A DNA stretch of 64,000 nucleotides, taken from positions 21,000 to 84,999 of the IMG/VR virus record IMGVR_UViG_3300042503_002394; one strand, written 5' to 3'. Made by a program: the position numbers and the translations under genes. The notes beneath the pieces are model-generated. The model had not been told where the DNA came from. It ran no database searches and worked only from the letters and a program-made list of their open reading frames with translations. How positions within the stretch are numbered: position 1 is the stretch's first letter; every line of letters begins with the position of its first letter. The stretch comes from a virus. Positions 61,627 through 64,000 of the stretch are shown here, in pieces.

Positions 61627-61878
61627 ATGCAAACAACCACACTTGAACAACTACACGAAGCACTCAGTGACGCTTATGCTGTCGATCTAAACGATACGCT
61701 TTACTTTATCGGACATGACGATGAAGGCCCATTCGTTGCCGACAATCATGGCGATGACTATGTTTCACTTGCCAAAGTCGATGGCGACATTGAGGTTTTG
61801 GAATATGGTTTTTTCTTTTATGTTAATACAAGACCTGTCACATTGAAGCCACTTGTTTTGCTTTCAAAAACCTATTGA
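61627..61878 (+). CDS. Acidic hypothetical array protein
   Basis: The 83-residue product begins MQTTTLEQLHEALSDAYAVD and is acidic and beta-type in the middle (LYFIGHDDEGPFVADNHGDD). It ends next to the following promoter, whose -35 overlaps the stop. Function unknown. Confidence 0.6.
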   Translation: MQTTTLEQLHEALSDAYAVDLNDTLYFIGHDDEGPFVADNHGDDYVSLAKVDGDIEVLEYGFFFYVNTRPVTLKPLVLLSKTY

Positions 61879-61909
61879 CTAACCCCAACTCCTAACCTAC
61901 ACTACTGCC
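61875..61909 (+). promoter_or_regulatory. Leaderless array promoter 16
   Basis: TTGACT (61875-61880), 17 bp, TACACT (61898-61903), 6 bp, ATG at 61910. Confidence 0.65.
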
Positions 61910-62392
61910 ATGCCTAACTGGAACGAAAATAGATTGTCGATCATGGATTGCTCTCCAGAATTGGAAAGCTATCTAAAAGAAAATGGTCTTTCATTCCACA
62001 AGATCAAACCCACACCACCCGAATTGCTTGAGGGCAATGGATGGTATAATTGGAGACTTGAAAACTGGGGAACTAAATGGGACTTGAGTGAACAAGAGCA
62101 ACGCGAAGTTGCTGATCAACTCATCTCTGAAGATTGCGACTTTCAAGCTCCATTCATGACTGCTTGGAGTCCACCACTTCAAGCCATTGCCGCTTTGTCT
62201 GAAATGTTTCCAAACGATCAATTCACGCTGGACTACTTTGAAAGCGGTTGCTGGTTTGCTGGGACTGCTATCATTTACGCAGGTCAAATTGACGACAACC
62301 AAGTTGATGATGCTGATGTTGCGGAGTTTGCAAAAGAAAACTTTAACTTTGTCGAATATGACGAGGATGAAGAAATTCCTGCTGATGTCTAA
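61910..62392 (+). CDS. DUF1281/YubB-like (Api92-type) ferredoxin-fold protein
   Basis: The 160-residue product begins MPNWNENRLSIMD, and the segment GWYNWRLENWGTKWDLSE near residue 44 is the signature of the DUF1281/YubB family found in phages and plasmids. Later GCWFAGTAIIYAGQIDDNQV and an acidic tail also fit. The biochemical role of the family is not established. It is the largest gene of the array and the one most clearly of phage/plasmid type. Confidence 0.75.
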   Translation: MPNWNENRLSIMDCSPELESYLKENGLSFHKIKPTPPELLEGNGWYNWRLENWGTKWDLSEQEQREVADQLISEDCDFQAPFMTAWSPPLQAIAALSEMFPNDQFTLDYFESGCWFAGTAIIYAGQIDDNQVDDADVAEFAKENFNFVEYDEDEEIPADV

Positions 62393-62401
62393 AAAAAATA
62401 G

Positions 62402-62438
62402 TTGACATAGGGGGCGAAAGCCCCCACACTCTCCCCGC
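62402..62438 (+). promoter_or_regulatory. Array promoter 17 with a hairpin in its spacer
   Basis: TTGACA (62402-62407), 17 bp spacer, CACACT (62425-62430), 8 bp, ATG at 62439. The spacer holds GGGGGC-GAAA-GCCCCC (62410-62425), a six-pair stem with a GNRA loop, which could fold in RNA from upstream transcripts. Confidence 0.5.
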
Positions 62439-62780
62439 ATGAAAATCACTCACCAAGAAGCCGAACAATACATCCGCTTGACATTGCGCCAGCATAACAT
62501 GACGCACATCCCTATTCGATGGACAAACACAAAAAGAAGATTGGGTTGCTATCGCGTAGTTGAAAAGAGAATTGAGCTTTCAAATCAAATCCTGCAGAGC
62601 TTCCATTTGTTTTCTGAAGTTTTCTTGCACGAACTCGCACACGCTCTTGACATAACCGAAAGAACAAAATTCTTTGGCACACACAAGAAAAATGGCCGCA
62701 ATGACTTTCATGGCGAGAATTGGAAAAAATGGTGCTTGACACTCCGTATTCCTGCTCGTAGATTCATCCCAACAAACTAA
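62439..62780 (+). CDS. SprT-like zinc metallopeptidase
   Basis: The 113-residue product has FLHELAHALDI near residue 65, the HExxH zinc-binding motif (HELAH), and FHGENWKKW near residue 91, where the third ligand His of SprT-type proteins is expected. It is a short SprT-like domain without a zinc ribbon. Related domains cleave DNA-protein crosslinks, so a role in removing host proteins from DNA is conceivable. Substrate is unknown. Confidence 0.75.
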   Translation: MKITHQEAEQYIRLTLRQHNMTHIPIRWTNTKRRLGCYRVVEKRIELSNQILQSFHLFSEVFLHELAHALDITERTKFFGTHKKNGRNDFHGENWKKWCLTLRIPARRFIPTN

Positions 62781-62793
62781 CCAACAAAACAAC

Positions 62794-62958
62794 ATGACCA
62801 CAATCGAAGAACTACTAAACACAATTGAACAGCTCAAAGACATTGCCCAACAAGCATTAGAGCTTGCAGAAGCGTATTCTGGCGGCGAAAGTGAAGTCGA
62901 GGAAGAACTCCGCGAGAATCTTAAAATCATTCTTGACAACCATCACGCCAACGACTAA
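62794..62958 (+). CDS. Small acidic helical protein
   Basis: The 54-residue product begins MTTIEELLNTIEQLKDIAQQ and is acidic and helical throughout. It does not have a clear promoter of its own and lies 13 bp after the SprT-like gene, so it may be co-transcribed. Its end contains the next promoter. Confidence 0.55.
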   Translation: MTTIEELLNTIEQLKDIAQQALELAEAYSGGESEVEEELRENLKIILDNHHAND

Positions 62959-62967
62959 CCTACAGCC
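62933..62967 (+). promoter_or_regulatory. Leaderless array promoter 18 inside the preceding gene
   Basis: TTGACA (62933-62938), 17 bp, TAACCT (62956-62961), 6 bp, ATG at 62968. The -35 lies within the previous coding sequence and the -10 overlaps its stop codon. Confidence 0.6.
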
Positions 62968-63096
62968 ATGGACGATCTAATAGAAAAAGCAATCAAACAA
63001 ATCGAAGAAGACTTGTCTTGGGGCGATAGAACTGCAATAGCCGCACTCTTATCTTTTGTTCCAGAAGAAAATCTTTTAGACTTTCTGGCGCAATAA
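62968..63096 (+). CDS. Small acidic hypothetical protein
   Basis: The 42-residue ORF begins MDDLIEKAIKQIEEDLSWGD and is helical and acidic. The embedded promoter with standard spacing supports it as a gene. Function unknown. Confidence 0.5.
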   Translation: MDDLIEKAIKQIEEDLSWGDRTAIAALLSFVPEENLLDFLAQ

Positions 63097-63102
63097 AATA
63101 TG

Positions 63103-63137
63103 TTGACAAGCAATCCCAAAACAACTAACCTCACGCC
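63103..63137 (+). promoter_or_regulatory. Leaderless array promoter 19
   Basis: TTGACA (63103-63108), 17 bp, TAACCT (63126-63131), 6 bp, ATG at 63138. Confidence 0.65.
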
Positions 63138-63449
63138 ATGCAAGACTACATCCACATAGACACCAACAATCCCATTCACGCCGAAGCATACCTAATCGCC
63201 GCAGGACATTTCCTTTCTAAATGGCCGCAAGATTGGAGTGCTGAAAGACTCTCTCTCGCTTTGCTCGCTGATGAATACAGCACATCAGAACAGCAGGAAG
63301 ATCAAAAGCAAATCGAAGTTTGGGATGCGGTTTCAAAGTTTGAACTTCACCCAATGGACGATGCCAGCCCTTTTGCTTTTGTAGAAGAACTAATCAATAA
63401 CCTCGCGGAAGACTTTGTGGGTTTTCACACCAAACATTCCAAACAATGA
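63138..63449 (+). CDS. Hypothetical array protein
   Basis: The 103-residue product begins MQDYIHIDTNNPIHAEAYLI and is mostly helical and acidic (LLADEYSTSEQQEDQKQIEV). It is coupled to the next ORF by ATGA overlap. Function unknown. Confidence 0.6.
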   Translation: MQDYIHIDTNNPIHAEAYLIAAGHFLSKWPQDWSAERLSLALLADEYSTSEQQEDQKQIEVWDAVSKFELHPMDDASPFAFVEELINNLAEDFVGFHTKHSKQ

Positions 63450-63604
63450 AACATCTTGTTTTTATCATTCATAATGGACACATTGCATATCGCATGGACA
63501 ATCGGAATGGCTCTCATCCTCTTTTTAATGAGCAGCCGCAAAAAGTAATTGACTACCTCATCAAACTCATTCAACCTCACACACATGAAATCATTGCATC
63601 TTGA
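63446..63604 (+). CDS. Small hypothetical protein, ATGA-coupled
   Basis: The 52-residue ORF begins MKHLVFIIHNGHIAYRMDNR. Its ATG overlaps the stop of the previous gene, and its end overlaps the next gene by 20 bp. An alternative 24-residue frame at 63474-63548 (MDTLHIAWTIGMALILFLMS...) could encode a single-span membrane peptide instead. ATGA coupling favours the former. Confidence 0.4.
   Translation: MKHLVFIIHNGHIAYRMDNRNGSHPLFNEQPQKVIDYLIKLIQPHTHEIIAS
63549..63584 (+). promoter_or_regulatory. Leaderless array promoter 20
   Basis: TTGACT (63549-63554), 17 bp, CAACCT (63572-63577), 7 bp, ATG at 63585. The -10 is weak. Confidence 0.5.
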
Positions 63605-63899
63605 AGGAGGCGGCATTGGCTACCTCGAAAGCGAACCACAAAAGACACTCACCCTTAAACTCCACACCGACTCTGGGCATGGATGGCTTGAAGTGCCAAA
63701 GCGGGAAGTCGAAGCCCTTGGCGTAAAGTTAAGCCGCTACAGCTACCAAGACAAATCAAACTTCTACCTTGAAGAAGATTGCGACTTGACAGCCTTTCTC
63801 CGAGCTTACAAAAACAAATTCGGTGGCTCTCCGACGATTGACTTTGTGCCACAGGTAGTTGGCGATCATCCAATCAGAAGTTTCGCAAGGGTGGGTTGA
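63585..63899 (+). CDS. Hypothetical array protein
   Basis: The start at 63585 is chosen from the promoter position; an in-frame upstream extension would begin inside the -35. The 104-residue product begins MKSLHLEGGGIGYLESEPQK and has a mixed pattern with SGHGWLEVPKREVEALGV. A hairpin and element R6 follow. Function unknown. Confidence 0.55.
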   Translation: MKSLHLEGGGIGYLESEPQKTLTLKLHTDSGHGWLEVPKREVEALGVKLSRYSYQDKSNFYLEEDCDLTAFLRAYKNKFGGSPTIDFVPQVVGDHPIRSFARVG

Positions 63900-63906
63900 C
63901 ATAACG

Positions 63907-63935
63907 GGAAGGGGTCGCAAAGTGCGATCCCTTCC
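63907..63935 (+). terminator. Stem-loop after the last array gene
   Basis: GGAAGGGGTCGCA pairs with TGCGATCCCTTCC (one G-T pair) around a 3-base loop. No T-tract follows. It may be an intrinsic or factor-assisted terminator and abuts element R6. Confidence 0.6.
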
Positions 63936-64000
63936 TAACTCGTTGGAAATAAGGCAGTTACGGGGCGCGGCCCCGCCGCCGCCCGTAACTCGTTGAAAAC
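63936..64000. repeat. Composite hairpin element R6, runs to window edge
   Basis: TAACTCGTTGGAAATAAGGC-AGTTA, core at 63957-63989 (GTTACGGGG ... CCCGTAAC), then TCGTTGAAAAC to the window end. The element is probably larger than seen. Confidence 0.7.

Noticed and set aside
1-64000. tRNA genes
   Set aside because: I scanned intergenic regions by eye for cloverleaf-like arms and the TTCGA loop and found none; nearly all intergenic gaps are also too short.

Overview
The window looks like part of one large tailed-phage genome, probably a siphovirus-like phage with a long tail. It carries terminase, portal, prohead protease/scaffold, major capsid protein, tail tube, a 1743-residue tape measure protein and tail fibre. 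It also carries phage-type nucleotide genes (class I ribonucleotide reductase, dUTPase, dNMP kinase), a RecA-like protein, PhoH, a small heat shock protein and two divergent sigma-like proteins. I see no sheath protein, rRNA, tRNA or CRISPR. The host cannot be named from sequence alone. None of the gene starts I inspected has a convincing Shine-Dalgarno sequence.

Layout. (1) 1-10.9 kb, minus strand: the RecA-like gene (cut by the window edge), then a tightly overlapping operon of sugar-nucleotide, glycosyltransferase and FkbM/class-I methyltransferase genes. It contains an HNH endonuclease and two decayed gene fragments. (2) 10.9-14.3 kb, minus: Hsp20, a small acidic protein, NrdA and NrdB. 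(3) 14.5-17.7 kb, plus: dUTPase, dNMP kinase, a sigma-like protein, a glycosyltransferase and an FmdB-like protein. (4) 17.7-20.5 kb, minus: a tail fibre whose last ~550 bp is broken by apparent single-base homopolymer indels. (5) 20.5-24.7 kb, plus: an SSB-like protein, a glycosyltransferase with a split GT9 module, and a possible recombination protein. (6) 24.7-55.9 kb, minus: the late module. In transcription order it holds PhoH, a zinc ribbon, a late-type sigma, a possible small terminase, an ERCC4-type nuclease, large terminase, portal, protease-scaffold, decoration protein, capsid, neck proteins, tail tube, chaperone-like pair, tape measure and tail-tip proteins. (7) 56.2-64.0 kb, plus: a visibly more G+C-rich array of about 29 very small genes.

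The most unusual signal is in region 7. About twenty of the small genes have their own sigma70-like promoter of rigid geometry: TTGCGT or TTGACA/TTGACT, 16-17 bp, TAACTT/TACACT-type -10, and usually exactly 6 bp before the ATG. Transcription would then start at or next to the A of the start codon, so these mRNAs should be leaderless. Many of the genes also share the first codons ATG TCC/TCA AAC. Six GC-rich composite hairpin elements punctuate the array. A ~150 bp unit (hairpins + A/T-tract module + promoter) occurs three times. The same geometry and the same TGTCAAGA/A-tract module precede the dUTPase gene in the AT-rich part, which links the two compositional halves.

A second promoter class precedes late and metabolic minus-strand genes: GTG-TAATTA with no -35, mostly 5-6 bp before the ATG. 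It is found at the tape measure, two tail-tube-type genes, protease, portal, NrdB, HNH and PhoH. I infer that it is read by one of the two phage sigma-like proteins, giving an early (host sigma, leaderless mini-genes) to late (phage sigma, also near-leaderless) programme. The tape measure protein carries a P-loop and a candidate PD-(D/E)XK nuclease between repeated GFIPNF-type motifs, which look like cargo domains.
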